Shown here: positions 9,001-18,900 of the stretch, in pieces
How positions within the stretch are numbered: position 1 is the stretch's first letter
Layout of the letters: the number at the start of each line of letters is the position of its first letter
Assembly (NCBI GenBank): GCA_000934455.1
Contig: KN884746.1
Coordinates: forward strand, 37,857-61,656
DNA from: Apostichopus parvimensis
Taxonomy: Eukaryota > Echinodermata > Holothuroidea > Aspidochirotida > Stichopodidae
Length of the DNA stretch: 23,800 nucleotides
Direction: 5' to 3'
Notes under the pieces: model-generated
The model's database searches: none
Told to the model about the DNA's origin: nothing
Seen by the model: only the letters and a program-made list of their open reading frames with translations
Position numbers and translations under genes: made by a program

Positions 9001-11492
9001 GGAGTACTCTATTCGATTAAGCCCAAAAGGGTTTCTTAGTTTACTTCCTTTCACATATTTTACTTATTTGCAGTTATATTGTCTTGTTCACCTTGTATTA
9101 CTATGTGTTGAAACAAATAAATCATCAATTATGGCTTACTAATTATCATCTCAAAGTCGAAGCTTTCTTACAAATCATTAAGTTCTGATACATTGCTGCT
9201 AGTCCAGAAACTTTGGTTGATTTTCGTAGCTTGATTTTCTTAGCTTTAATGCAGCATTTATCCTTGGAAACTAGTAGAAATTGGTTGACAAAGATACTGT
9301 AACGTTCATGATTTTCTCAACAGTGATATTATTGGTCAGTTTGATGCTATTTGGGATATCGGAGGTCTCTTTGCCATATCAGGATACGACCAGAAAGATA
9401 AGTAAGTATTTTGACGACATTGTGCATGTGTCGCAACATTTAGAAGGCTGGCAAACCTTAATGCCAACAATTTCTATCAAAATAGCAACTAGAACACAAC
9501 AATCTACATCAGATTTCAATTTTAAGGTAAATATAACTTTGTGCCAATTTTTACGAAAGATCTTTATAGACACAAGATCACTCAAACAGCATCCATCTTA
9601 ACCATGATTAATTGGTTAATGGTGTGTAATTTGATATAAAATTGTTTTAAAAACCTTGTCCTTACCATAAGTGATGCTACTATGTCAATGGATTTAGGTA
9701 TTCTAATGTGATATATGTTTAATGTTGCTTGGTTTCATTGCTGTTATCTTGTTGAGTAAACATCCGTTTTACAGTTTTCCATCATTGCTAATGTCTTATG
9801 TTAACTTGTACAACATGTTTTTGCCTCATACCTGTTCATTGGTGGAAACTCATACATCCCGTTCTTGGAGTCCATGAGTGGAATCAGACTGTTGAAACTG
9901 TTGTGGGCAAGGAATGTGGAGGGGCAGTGGATGGGGGAAGGGGGGATCAGGGAGGAAGAGGCAAGAGAAAGGGCATCTGAGAATCTGTTCATGCATCATC
10001 CTGCAAAAAACAAAATATTGTGTATTACAATCTGGTTTTTTTTTCTTCTCCCCAGATATGTTGATCACTTGAAACCTTTGCTGAAGAGTGGGGGTAGAAT
10101 CCTGCTGGACTTAGCTGAACCAAAACTGAAACCAGGAGAAACAGCACCAGACTGTAAGTTTGATGTGATCATGACATTCACATTGATTAATGCCGTAGGG
10201 TCGACCAAAGATGAAACTGCACCCAAGACATATTTAACTTTATATTTGATAATTACTGTGCTGTCTAAATTGCATTTTTTACTGTATCAGAATAGTCAAT
10301 CTGTTAAAAATTTTATGTCTCTTGTAGAATTCTTGAATGTGCATCCTGCCAATTTGGCAAACGAAAGGAGGAATCAGGCCGGGTACACTTTTGAACTCAA
10401 TTACAACATATTGTAATAAGCCAGCAAATAACTAAAGTGAATACAAAAATTTTCTTTTTTGTTTTGTTTATGACAGGGGATGAATCATTGTATGAAGCAG
10501 ATGTAAAGAAAATGTTTGGTGAGAAGATTTCTTCATATTTTAATTGATTTATAAAATTTATAATCCCTATGATGCTAGGAGTAATCACTGCTTTTATGTA
10601 GTTTAAGGTATTAATATTCAGGCTGAAAGTCACTGAAGTTGATTTTAGAAAAATTGGAACCAGATATATAGGGGAAAAAACAAGATGTCAAATGGAAGAT
10701 GGTAGCATAATTAAATTTTATCTTCAGTAACACTGAATAATTTTTACATTAACTAGATGAGCTTGTAACTCAGGAAGGACAGTGCTTCAGCAAAAATAAT
10801 CTGAACTCACTCATTTCTGAATCGAGAGTCTGAAGCACCCAGTGTTCAGAGTCTGAAGCACCCAGTGTTCAGAGTCTGAAGAGCACCCAGTGTTCAGAGT
10901 CTGAAGCACCCATGTTCAGAGTCTGAAGCACCCAGTGTTCAGAGTCTGAAGAGCACCCAGTTTTCAAAGTCTGAAGCAGCCAATGTTCAGAGTCTGAAGC
11001 AGCCGGTGTTCAGAGTCTGAAGAGTAGCCAGTGTTCAGTCAAAGACTTTAGTCTGAAACTCTCTTTATAGCAAAGACCATGCCTGAGAAAGAACATTGTA
11101 TCATAATTAAATTTAGTCATTGTTGATTGGTTGGGCTGTTCTCAAATGCATTATATAATGACACTTGCCATATTCTCACTAGGATATAAAAATTGTTTGT
11201 CTGGAAAGGTACGGAAGCTCCTACTTTCACCCTGGAGTGAGACCATTTTTAAGAGGTTTCTCCCGTAGAATCTTCCATAGAGCAAACATTATAAATTGCC
11301 TTGGTATCTTTGACTTCATTTGGCATTTTTACATTTTACCATCACACAGCTTGGTGCTCGAGCATCAAATTGGCCCAGACTTATGATTATGCTGATATCA
11401 ACGAGCATCTCACGAAGGACCCAAGCTCTGGAGATGGAGATGAATGCAGTTTTGAAGCATATGGAAAAGTTTACCATTTAATTGCAAAATAA
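2925..11492 (+). CDS. tpmt: TPMT-like S-adenosylmethionine-dependent methyltransferase, 8 coding exons
   Basis: Joining 2925-3016, 5450-5542, 6544-6676, 6999-7051, 9324-9401, 10056-10153, 10477-10518 and 11350-11492 gives 732 nt in one frame: 243 residues plus TAA. Mammalian TPMT is 245 residues. All introns are GT-AG and all phases agree. TPMT family enzymes (PF05724) move a methyl group from S-adenosylmethionine to a thiol or related acceptor in the cytosol. Visible hallmarks are the entry motif (residues 11-25, W..LW.KG..GFH), the cofactor loop LPLCGKSLDMLWLAKQGHQV (51-70) ending in GVD (72-74), DFF near 117, FDAIWDIGGLFAI (130-142), and the C-terminal strand KVYHLIAK. The residue after IWD is Ile where mammalian TPMT has a substrate-binding Arg. 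The physiological substrate is unknown. A distant TPMT-superfamily paralogue remains possible. Confidence 0.93.
3747..3770. repeat. 24-bp perfect palindrome
   Basis: AGACCATTGGTT is followed directly by its reverse complement AACCAATGGTCT with no spacer. It lies in intron 1 of the TPMT-like gene. It contains two CCAAT-box cores in opposite orientation around GGTTAACC. Confidence 0.9.
4503..4925. repeat. Minisatellite in intron 1, about 84-88 bp unit, 5 copies
   Basis: The phrase GATTTGATAATAAGTGAC recurs at 4503, 4587, 4675, 4759 and 4843, so the unit is 84-88 bp. Each copy also has a CACATAGGAACAAA-type block and TTTGGCTGATGTAGGTAAG. Copies differ by a few substitutions and small indels. 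Open frames across it come from the repeat and are not genes. Confidence 0.92.
5022..5059. repeat. AT-dinucleotide-rich simple repeat
   Basis: Runs of TATATA interleaved with TCTTAT lie directly before the first copy of the interspersed element. Confidence 0.7.
5060..5240 (+). mobile_element. Interspersed element, copy 1, with (ATT)n tail
   Basis: About 148 bp (5060-5207) match 16967-17113 nearly base for base, and both copies run into an ATT array. Shared blocks include GAAATGACTTTCTAAATTG, TTGAATTGGAAGC, GCCCTTGCGGG and TGGTCGCTTAAGCGTCGTAA. A short sequence repeated at two loci in one orientation with a simple-repeat tail suggests a non-autonomous retroelement (SINE-like) or the 3' end of a LINE. 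No reading frame is expected in it. The family name is not recognised. Confidence 0.75.
5450..5542 (+). CDS. tpmt: TPMT-like exon 2
   Basis: The acceptor is TTATCTCCTCAG|A and the donor TG|GTAAGA; the exon is phase 2 in and phase 2 out, 93 nt. It encodes PVIKEFHSWLLDGKTNQRIF and then LPLCGKSLDML, the first glycine-loop strand of the Rossmann-like fold that holds S-adenosylmethionine. Confidence 0.93.
5623..6345. repeat. Minisatellite in intron 2, 36-bp unit, about 19 copies
   Basis: The unit is ATTCTAGTCCTGTCCATAGG followed by ATTTCCTTCAAAAGGT. About 19 diverged copies fill most of the intron between exons 2 and 3. Because 36 is a multiple of three, both strands contain long open frames (over 100 codons) of a 12-residue repeat; these are by-products, not genes. 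Confidence 0.95.
6544..6676 (+). CDS. tpmt: TPMT-like exon 3
   Basis: The acceptor is CTCTGCAG|G and the donor AAG|GTTTGT; phase 2 in, 0 out, 133 nt. It encodes LAKQGHQVVGVDCVDQAAKE, then FFEENKIQYTVNDIQGIEG, then GKLFK. The V-V-G-V-D segment is the second strand with the acidic residue expected to contact the cofactor ribose. The downstream GTGAGT at 6681 would put a stop into the next exon, so 6676 is preferred. Confidence 0.92.
6999..7051 (+). CDS. tpmt: TPMT-like exon 4
   Basis: The acceptor is CTTCTTACAG|AG and the donor AG|GTAAAG; phase 0 in, 2 out, 53 nt. It encodes SADGKIEFYVCDFFKIS, equivalent to the strand and C-D-F-F loop of TPMT that lies close to the adenine of the cofactor. Confidence 0.9.
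7925..8778. repeat. Tandem array in intron 4, about 175-bp unit, 5 copies
   Basis: The GATCAAAC/GATGAAAC landmark falls at 7947, 8122, 8295, 8454 and 8629. Units are about 175, 173, 159 and 175 bp. Shared blocks include CTTCAGCCCCCTCATCACAA, TGTCTGGAAATAAGTTA and GGTACATGTACATACTA. The third copy has lost the CTTCAGCCCCCTCAT part. The length is satellite-like, but only five copies are present here. Confidence 0.93.
8943..8962. repeat. G homopolymer run
   Basis: Twenty bases are all G except one A at 8949. The tract is inside intron 4 and could form a G-quadruplex, and it is prone to length error in sequencing. Confidence 0.85.
9324..9401 (+). CDS. tpmt: TPMT-like exon 5
   Basis: The acceptor is TTTTCTCAACAG|T and the donor AA|GTAAGT; phase 2 in, 2 out, 78 nt. 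It encodes DIIGQFDAIWDIGGLFAISG and then YDQKD. F-D-x-I-W-D is the signature strand of TPMT proteins. The next residue is Ile instead of the Arg found in mammalian TPMT. Confidence 0.93.
9402..10055 (+). other. TPMT-like intron 5, no internal gene
   Basis: The intron has canonical GTAAGT and CCCCAG ends. It contains a purine-rich G/A patch at about 9900-9975 and nothing else recognisable. Confidence 0.6.
10056..10153 (+). CDS. tpmt: TPMT-like exon 6
   Basis: The acceptor is TTCTTCTCCCCAG|A and the donor T|GTAAGT; phase 2 in, 1 out, 98 nt. It encodes YVDHLKPLLKSGGRILLDLA and then EPKLKPGETAPD. This is the helix and strand L-L-K-x-G-G-R-I-L-L typical of class I methyltransferases. Confidence 0.93.
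10477..10518 (+). CDS. tpmt: TPMT-like exon 7
   Basis: The acceptor is TTTATGACAG|GG and the donor TTTG|GTGAGA; phase 1 in, 1 out, 42 nt. It encodes (W)DESLYEADVKKMF, equivalent to the TPMT helix that ends in E-I-x-x-L-F before the last strand pair. Confidence 0.85.
10824..11038. repeat. Short tandem array in intron 7, 23-26 bp unit, 9 copies
   Basis: The core CAGAGTCTGAAGCACCCAGT repeats nine times. The last three copies drift towards AGCAGCC and AGTAGCC, so the array is oldest or least homogenised at its right end. The unit is not a multiple of three throughout. Confidence 0.93.
11350..11492 (+). CDS. tpmt: TPMT-like exon 8 (last coding exon)
   Basis: The acceptor is ATCACACAG|CT, entered in phase 1, and the exon ends at TAA 11490-11492. 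It encodes (A)WCSSIKLAQTYDYADINEH, then LTKDPSSGDGDECSFEAYG, then KVYHLIAK. The end matches the TPMT C-terminus, in which a strand ends with L-Y-L-L-T-x-K. The loop between the two strands is a few residues longer than in mammals. Confidence 0.88.
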
Positions 11493-11504
11493 TGTCTGTG
11501 ACAC

Positions 11505-11510
11505 AATAAA
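11505..11510 (+). terminator. Polyadenylation signal AATAAA of the TPMT-like gene
   Basis: AATAAA begins 12 bases after the stop codon, which implies a very short 3' UTR ending near 11525-11535. Confidence 0.75.
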
Positions 11511-13328
11511 ACTTTGTCATATTAGTTTATACAGTAGATGTTAGAGTAAACCATTGCATATTCTGTTAGATGGAAACACTTGAAAAGGTTGTATCTGAGA
11601 GGCTTGCTCTTGTCAGAGTTTATACTATTACCATAGGGGGATTGGGAGACTGACTGGAATGTGTAGGCAAGAGTTTCCTTACCACTGACCACAAATTTCC
11701 TCATATCGCAACAAAGTTTTTACCTAATGAAACTGACATATGTTGTTATGTATGTGAAGGTGGTGATGATTTACATAAATTTAAGAACAATTTGTTAGTC
11801 TAGTCTAGCAGAATATAGGAGGAGGGACAGTCACTCATCAGAGAGGACCCTACAGAATGAAGCTTAGCGCAGAATTTACCTCAATTCCTGTTGCAGTTCT
11901 TCAAATAGGTGTCTGTGAAGCATTCTTAAACCTTTCTCAATCACATAACTATTACTATAAAGGTAAAATCATTCCATTCATTCACAACACTCTGCTACAA
12001 CAAGTTGTTATAAATATTTCATTCACTAAAAATTTCTTCAGACAAAAGATTGTATCTAACACTGGAAACACTAAAAAAAATTTAAAAAAGGGAAAACACT
12101 AAATTAAAAGAAATCAGAACCGTAGATGATCCTGTAAATATCATACTCAGTGACAGTCAGAATTACCTCATCAGCAGACTTAGGTTAGTAAAGAGTGAAC
12201 TACTGTGGATGTACTGTTAAATGTCCATAGCCAGCAACTGTTCTAAATTGTCTTTGGTCAACTAAAGACTTTCTTTCTTTCTTTTCCTTCACAATACTGA
12301 AATTTATGCTGCCGTTCCAAGGGTTTCTATACATGGGTTGGGAATTACGGACATTCAAGGGTAAACAACTCACAGATTTGAGGTTGGAAGAGTGGCTTAT
12401 TATGTCACACCCTTGTAGAACTACCTCAAACCATATCTGGAAAGACAGAAATATCATCTCAGAGTCTTTCAGTCAATACCAGACGGTATAAATCGTAAAC
12501 TGCTAGTGTGAGTTTGCCCTATTCCAAAGTTGGGTTTGCCTAAGAATTTTAAAATTTGTAGCCAAAGTCAGTATTCTTGACAGGGCATTAATGAGATCAG
12601 ACCAAATCATGATTTGTTGAAAGTGTATATTAGTGCAGCTTGTGTATGTAGCTGCAAGTACACTATAGTATGGCACGAGTGTGTCGGTAATACAGTATGC
12701 TTCATAAGTTATGTTAACGGTTATCCAGTTAACAGTAATTAAATCTGGATGCTTGTTTCAGACCTCCCAGAAAAACCTTTTAAAACAGCTCTTTATTTTC
12801 AAAAATACTCTTTAAAAGCTTTACTTGAACCTATGTTTGAACCTATGCTTTTACCAATAATAAAGGGAAAATAAATTAAAATGTTTCATCATATATGTTC
12901 AAAATGCTGTAGTAATGCTGTTTGAAGGAACTGTACATTGTTTTCGTAAAATGGTATCATCAGTGACCGATGATACCAACAATTATGGTTTTCAAATATC
13001 CATTTTTATAATTATTCTGAAGTTTGGAGCTAAAAGTCTTTCACTGAACAAAACCTTTTTTGTAGGTGGGTCAAATATATCATTTGTTTCACAAGGCCAA
13101 ATATTTGGCATTGAATTTTAAATTGAATATTAAACTCAAGTATTTAAGACCATGTATTGAAATATTATGCACTGAAATATTCATAAAAAGCCAGTACTAC
13201 GTACATTAAATCATTACTTCGATTCATCAATCATAAATTTCTTATTTGTTTTTCTTTTAATGTCTGTTTTCTCCTTTCTGGACAAATGCGATGAACAGTA
13301 AACTTTACTCCACATCATCTATTTACAG
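11511..13328. other. Unannotated intergenic stretch after the TPMT-like gene
   Basis: Only scattered short open frames are present, none with family resemblance. The one structural item I found is the hairpin at 12952-12978. Confidence 0.45.
12952..12978. repeat. Short inverted repeat (10-bp stem, 7-nt loop)
   Basis: TGGTATCATC and GATGATACCA are perfect reverse complements separated by AGTGACC. The function is unknown; it could be chance in an AT-rich region. Confidence 0.7.
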
Positions 13329-13419
13329 AAGTCTGACAGATGAAGATATGATAGATTCAGAGGCGGTGTTGAGAGCCAGATCGGGTTCTAGGGACAATTA
13401 CATCATCAAGTCCCCTTAA
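13329..13419 (+). CDS. Candidate terminal exon of an unidentified plus-strand gene
   Basis: A good acceptor (CATCATCTATTTACAG|A) opens a frame that needs one base to complete a codon from an earlier exon. It then encodes SLTDEDMIDSEAVLRARSGS, then RDNYIIKSP and TAA. The composition is charged and protein-like, and base composition rises above the surroundings. No upstream partner exon was identified, and I do not recognise the peptide. It could be the last exon of a gene that begins left of or around the TPMT-like gene, or a chance frame. Confidence 0.3.
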
Positions 13420-15713
13420 TATATCCTGTATTTTCCAGCTCCCCATCATATCTTCCTGAGGCCCTATATTGACACCTCGCCCCAGGGCTACACAGCACTT
13501 CTCTAGACCCCTTCTGGCCTGGATAGGTTATCACAGCCATTATGCTACTATGCTAGTTGATTGCCACTGTGACCAGGTTGTTGGTTACTAGCACTACAAA
13601 CACTGGAGACATTTCTGATCTTATATACATTGACTTTGAGCTTGTCAATGTCAAATCTGTACCATTCAAAGTAGCTACCTTTCAAAATCACTCTTTCCAG
13701 AGAAGAGAGAGGAACCCCACTACTTAGATCCCTCCTCACAACCCCCCCTCCCCACCCCTCCCCCAGGCTGCAACAGGTTGTCTGCTTTTCTTAAGAAAAA
13801 ATATGCTCAGCTTGTACTATCACTTCAGTTCATACCTCTGTTGTGTCTTCTTAATAATAAGTCCTGTAATCTTGTATTAAATCTTCCACGTGTATGTGAA
13901 GTAGAGTAGATTTGAACAATAGTCAGCAATGGTTAGACTGATGCCCTCTGGAACCTGGGAATGACTATTAGATAACTTTGCATTAGTTTTGACACTTTTA
14001 CGGTGTAAAAAGTGTTTGTTGAGCAATTCCATCATGATAAGACAATAAGATGCTTTATTCCTTAAACAGTGAACTAAAATGGACATCCACAAGTCAAAAC
14101 ATGAGAAGCAAACCAAAAACCAAAAAAACCCAACAAACACAATGATATGTAATATGTCTTTTATCACATTTTATTTAACAAACTCAATTAAGTGTTTTAT
14201 CTAACAGGTGATTCAATATTATTTTTGCTATATATTTGTTGCTGTTATAAAATGTAGTTACAAATTTTATTCAAAATTTTGTTACAAGTATTCTGTTACA
14301 CATAATAAGCCATTATAAAGTTAGCATTCTATTCAGCACGGAATTGCTTAGTGTGTTCAACTCATATAAGTAATTTTGTGAATGTGTCAATATCTAAACA
14401 TATCCTATCAAAGCTAGTTACATATGATCATCGAGCTAACAGAAAAATACACAAACAAACATACAAACTCTCAATTCACTGAGCCAATATATAATTCAGT
14501 TTCTTAAAAAAAAAAATTAAAAAAAATTGAATTGATCCATAGAAATTTCCCTCCCCAAACCTTTCCTTTCCTAGAGAATCTCCAATTTTGGATCTTTCGA
14601 TGATTAAAACGGTAACCCTATATAAAGTAAAATCCATTTATTAAAGATAATAACTTTGAAAATCATTCTTTTGTTTTCAACAAATCAAGTTTAGCAGACA
14701 GGTAGAAATATCCAAGAACAATAAATATCAACAAATATTTGGCTTCGATAGAAGATCGATGGTACATGCTAACATGACCGTAATGTTGCCCATGCAATTT
14801 CTCCAAGGGGAAGGGTCAGGGGAAGGTAAAAATTATCCCTGCCCTCATTTTTTATCTACAGGTCTACAGGTAGGATAATCATTGCCCAATACAATTCACT
14901 TTTTCTGTTACAGATTTATACCTGATGCTTAACATTTTTTTTTTCATTTAGTTCACATGTGATTCGTATGTGACTCCCACCCTATCCTACTCCCTACCCG
15001 CTCTCCCCCGCTATTTTTTCCCTTGACCTAATTTCTAAAGTATCTTTCTAACATTAGCTGACAATGTAATGAGTTTACAGGCTTAAGTAATTAAGATTCT
15101 ATGAGATAGTCACAATATCAAAGATCCACTGGCTGTCTACCAAATAGTGACGTTGATGTATCAATGGTATACATATTCTGATTAACTAAAAAGAAATATG
15201 GAAGGTAATAATGTTAATATTCAGATTATCAATTGTAAAGCGAAAATGAGACTTTATGCAGAGCTATACATTACAATCTAGGCCTACAACTTGGCAGAGA
15301 TTATAATTTTCTAAAAAATATAATGACCATGATTCTCTCCAGGAAGTGAAAGTTTTATGTTTAAGCTTCCAGCCTCTCCCAGCCCCACTTCCTACCTACT
15401 CCCCCACATGGGACATCCAGAATATACACTCAGGATTTCACTGTTAAGTTTTGCCTTTAACCTATTAAAGATTACCTTCAGATATGTCATAAGATCGAAG
15501 CATCTAGTTTATATTGAAAAATATCATTGAGCAATAATTGCTAAAATTGAAGTGATATCTCAATGTGTTCACTAATTAATAAGTGAAATATCCTTTCCAC
15601 ATTGACTTATGTATATAAATATATATACAGTAACTACAAACATGCACTGATCGACACCCGACTGTCGACCATCAGACGTACGGCGTTGCAGACAGTGAGA
15701 GCCGGCTTAAATT
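13420..15713. other. Unannotated stretch between the two convergent genes
   Basis: Part of this should be the 3' UTR of the minus-strand adaptor, whose stop is at 15714-15716. Minus-strand AATAAA candidates (TTTATT on the plus strand) are at 14637-14642 and 14266-14271; neither can be chosen from sequence alone. No exon with family resemblance is visible. Confidence 0.45.
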
Positions 15714-15920
15714 TCACCTGGGATACAGAAACGGCTCTCCAAGGAATACTGGCTCCTGATTGGGTGAGTACATAATGACATGCTTACGATAGAATTCGAT
15801 GATCTCTGAAACAGACGCAAAGGTGTGCCCGGCCATTTGGTATTCGGTGTTGTTGATTACATGGATGATGTAGTGATGTACCTTTTGTCCATACAAGACG
15901 CACAGCATCAGACCCCCAGC
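15714..15920 (-). CDS. SH2 adaptor last exon (second half of SH2 and C-terminus)
   Basis: The acceptor on the minus strand is TCTCTCTGTGCAG|GCT, phase 0. It encodes AGGLMLCVLYGQKVHHYIIH, then VINNTEYQMAGHTFASVSEI, then IEFYRKHVIMY, and ends LGEPFLYPR-stop. The patterns L-x-V-L-Y-x-x-K-V and SVSEIIEFYRK match the second half of SLP-76/BLNK-type SH2 domains. The SH2 domain ends within a few residues of the stop. Confidence 0.92.
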   Translation of the reverse strand, partial: AGGLMLCVLYGQKVHHYIIHVINNTEYQMAGHTFASVSEIIEFYRKHVIMYSPNQEPVFLGEPFLYPR

Positions 15921-18900
15921 CTGCACAGAGAGATGACGAAATAATATAATGCTTTTGTTTAATGCATTATTACACCTTGGGAAGAAACTTTTAGGCATAA
16001 TTTTACCATATTTTAGCCAGAAATGATGGGAAGTAGAGAGACAAACTTATAGTCTTGTTGTCAAATCCATGAATTCTGAGGACGGGTCTACGGAAATGGG
16101 TATCCACTCCCCTTTGACGAAATATCCTTTGCTTATCATGATGACTTGAATGCAAATTATAGGTAACTTATTTAATTTTTTTTCTTTCAGGCAAATATCA
16201 ATATCATCAAATATAATACGTTTAACATTTCAACACATATTTTCATATTGTTATCAAAGGCATGCAAAGATAAAATATTCAAAATTTCCAACAGTTTCTC
16301 CATAATTTAAGACAAAACTTAACAATTAGCTATGCAAATGATCTCCATTGTTAGCATAATTTGCTTTCCTTTAAATCCATTTACCAAGCCTAGCCATCAA
16401 AGGTCAGAAGAATTAAAAAGCGACAAATTCATGATTTTTACCTAGAATTAATTTTGCCCATTATTCATGTCAATACAATGATCTCACACTTCATATCATC
16501 ACATATATAGACTTGGGAATAATTAACCAAGTTACATATAAGTTGGTTCATAAACTACATTATCACCTGATTAACTTGGTCATGCTACTATATTTAGAAA
16601 GGACAAAGTCAATGATGACAGATTTTCTAATTATATCACATTGCAGGTATCATCACAGGTGCCTGCAAGCAACTGCCATCGACATGGGAACCAAATTCTA
16701 ATTGACACCCAAAGCGTTCTAAAAATAGAAAACATTCATAGGGGATGAAGGCAATTTTAAATATTAAATTAACCGGACCGTATGTATTACGTGACAACAT
16801 GTATCCATGAAGATGCTAAGAATAACTCAAAGGATGTATCTAACAGTGTAGGTGTAGTTAAGAAACTGCGGTGTTTGGTTATATCGAATAGAGGAGAAAA
16901 GTTTTCAAAATGGGTGATTTTGACATTTTCTGCATGTTATTAACGGAATGACTGAAATGACTTTCTGAAATGACTTTCTAAATTGAAAAGATTCCAAATT
17001 TGAGTTAAATATGTTGAATTGGAAGCCACCCGACCTGTAAGTTGTAATCCATAAGCCCTTGCGGGCTTCTCCCACATTTGTGGTCGCTTAAGCGTCGTAA
17101 AAATAACTGCTGACTATTATTATTATTATTATTGAGGTCCTTCATATGTCAATAAACCTACAGATTATTAAAGAAACCTTGCCTAGTTTATCCTTTAAAA
17201 TGTAAAACAACCACAAGATGCATTTTAACATATATACGTACAGAAAAAGTTCTACATATTAGTTCTAATACTTAATGGTGTGCATGGGCACTGTACGTGG
17301 AGCAATAAATACTTTTTCCATCAAATTTGCCATAAAAGTGTCTCTCTTTCTCTATCTCCATTTATCTATCTCTATCTCACTCTGTCTACTTCTATCTCTC
17401 TGTCACCGAAAAAAAAACATTGATACAGAAACAGGGCCCTTATACTGCACTGAAATCTACTTCCAAATTTCCTATTTCTATTTATAAATAAATATTATGT
17501 ATATTATAAATGACATTGAACACCTTCTGTAAAAGCATCTGTTAAAAAAGGTTCAGATATTGCAGAGTGAATGACTTTAAATAATAGAGAAACATGTTCT
17601 TGGCATCTTGGTGGAAAGTTTGCATAGCATAAGTGCATTGACAAAATGCATTTCATTTCAATTTGCTGTGTGTTTAAAGTACATAATAAATACACCCGTG
17701 TTTTTAATATGCAATCACAGCACGTTTTTTTGCTTTACCCTACAAAATGCTCAAAAGCTCAAATATTTTTGTCAATAACCATTTTACTGCCCCCCCCACC
17801 CCCCATTATTAAAAGACCTACAGAGTCGTAACTTGTTGTTCTTATACTGTACATACCCTATGAGAGCTATCTCTGACTAGATACTGACATGGGTTTCCTT
17901 TTGATATCATCAGGTAGTCACATTCCTGTCTCAAGAGCTTTCCGTAGTACCAGGGTTGGTTAACTGTGTTTGGAATAACAAAGGAATTAATTAAAAACAC
18001 AGAAAATAGAGACTTTAAAAAAAAGGAAATAAATTAGTATGTACAAGCATCTGAAAGTGATTTCAAAACCCATTAAAAGAACAAATTTAAGGCATTTGAG
18101 GAATAAGTTTAATTAAAGAGGATTTAAATTAAGTTATATAGATGAACAAATGACAGCATGTGAGGAAGAAATTTAGCTAGAACGGTAACTAAGCAATTTC
18201 AAACAATCAGTAGTTATACTGGTTTTTACCAAAAAAAATTAGTAGGTACAAGCATCTGAAAATGATTTCAAGACCCATCGAAAGAAGAAATTTAGCTAGA
18301 ATGGTAACTAAGCAATTTCAAACAATCAGCAGTTATACTGGTTTTTACAACAAAAAACGTAACTTTAAAAAAAAAAGTGCTTATCAATTACTGCACAATG
18401 CCTTTTTTTTTTATAAATGCCTGCATTTTTAGTGGGCAGACTAAATGATAATACAATTAAAAGTAGAGAAAACAGGTTATGACGTCTGATGGGACGTCTG
18501 ATTCAAGTTACCCAAACACATTGAAAAAATGAATTATTTTGAATGAATTAAACAGAAAGGAAGCTTACTGTAACTAGGGATCGGTTTCTCTTCCAGTTGG
18601 TCCTCTTCACCGTTATCATCCCACCAGGGAGTTTGGCCCTGTGTACTGGGTGACCCAGCTTGGGGACTTCTTTGTAAACATGGCACATCGGGATTTTGGC
18701 CTTGTGTACTAAGTGACCCAGCTTGGGGACTTCTTTGTAAACATGGTACATCGGGAGTTTGGCCCTGCCTACTGGGTGACCCAGCTTGGGGACTTCTTTG
18801 TAAAGATGGCACATCATCCAGGTACTTATATTTCAGCTCTTTCTCCTTGGGACTCCCTCCCAACGGACTGGAATGCAAGCTGGAATGCACATGCTGACCG

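Larger units (their letters stand above)
15921..17856 (-). other. Adaptor intron between the two SH2 exons
   Basis: It splits the SH2 domain just after the phosphotyrosine-binding loop. It contains the second copy of the interspersed element (16967-17134) and a pyrimidine-rich microsatellite (17340-17403). No other exon was recognised. Confidence 0.7.

Noticed and set aside
9865..10416. Plus-strand 183-codon frame as a stand-alone gene
   Set aside because: Only 10056-10153 is coding; the rest is intron with canonical splice sites on both sides.
10824..11038. Possible CRISPR-like array of short repeats
   Set aside because: The units are directly adjacent with no unique spacers, and the window is an animal intron; it is a minisatellite.
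11183..11300. An extra TPMT-like exon reading DIKIVCLERYG in one frame
   Set aside because: It looks superficially like the C-terminal strand of TPMT, but it cannot join exon 7 in phase. Exon 7 joins 11350 directly in phase 1 and gives the full expected C-terminus at 243 residues.
13548..13739. Minus-strand 63-codon frame
   Set aside because: No family resemblance, no splice context and only moderate length; probably chance.
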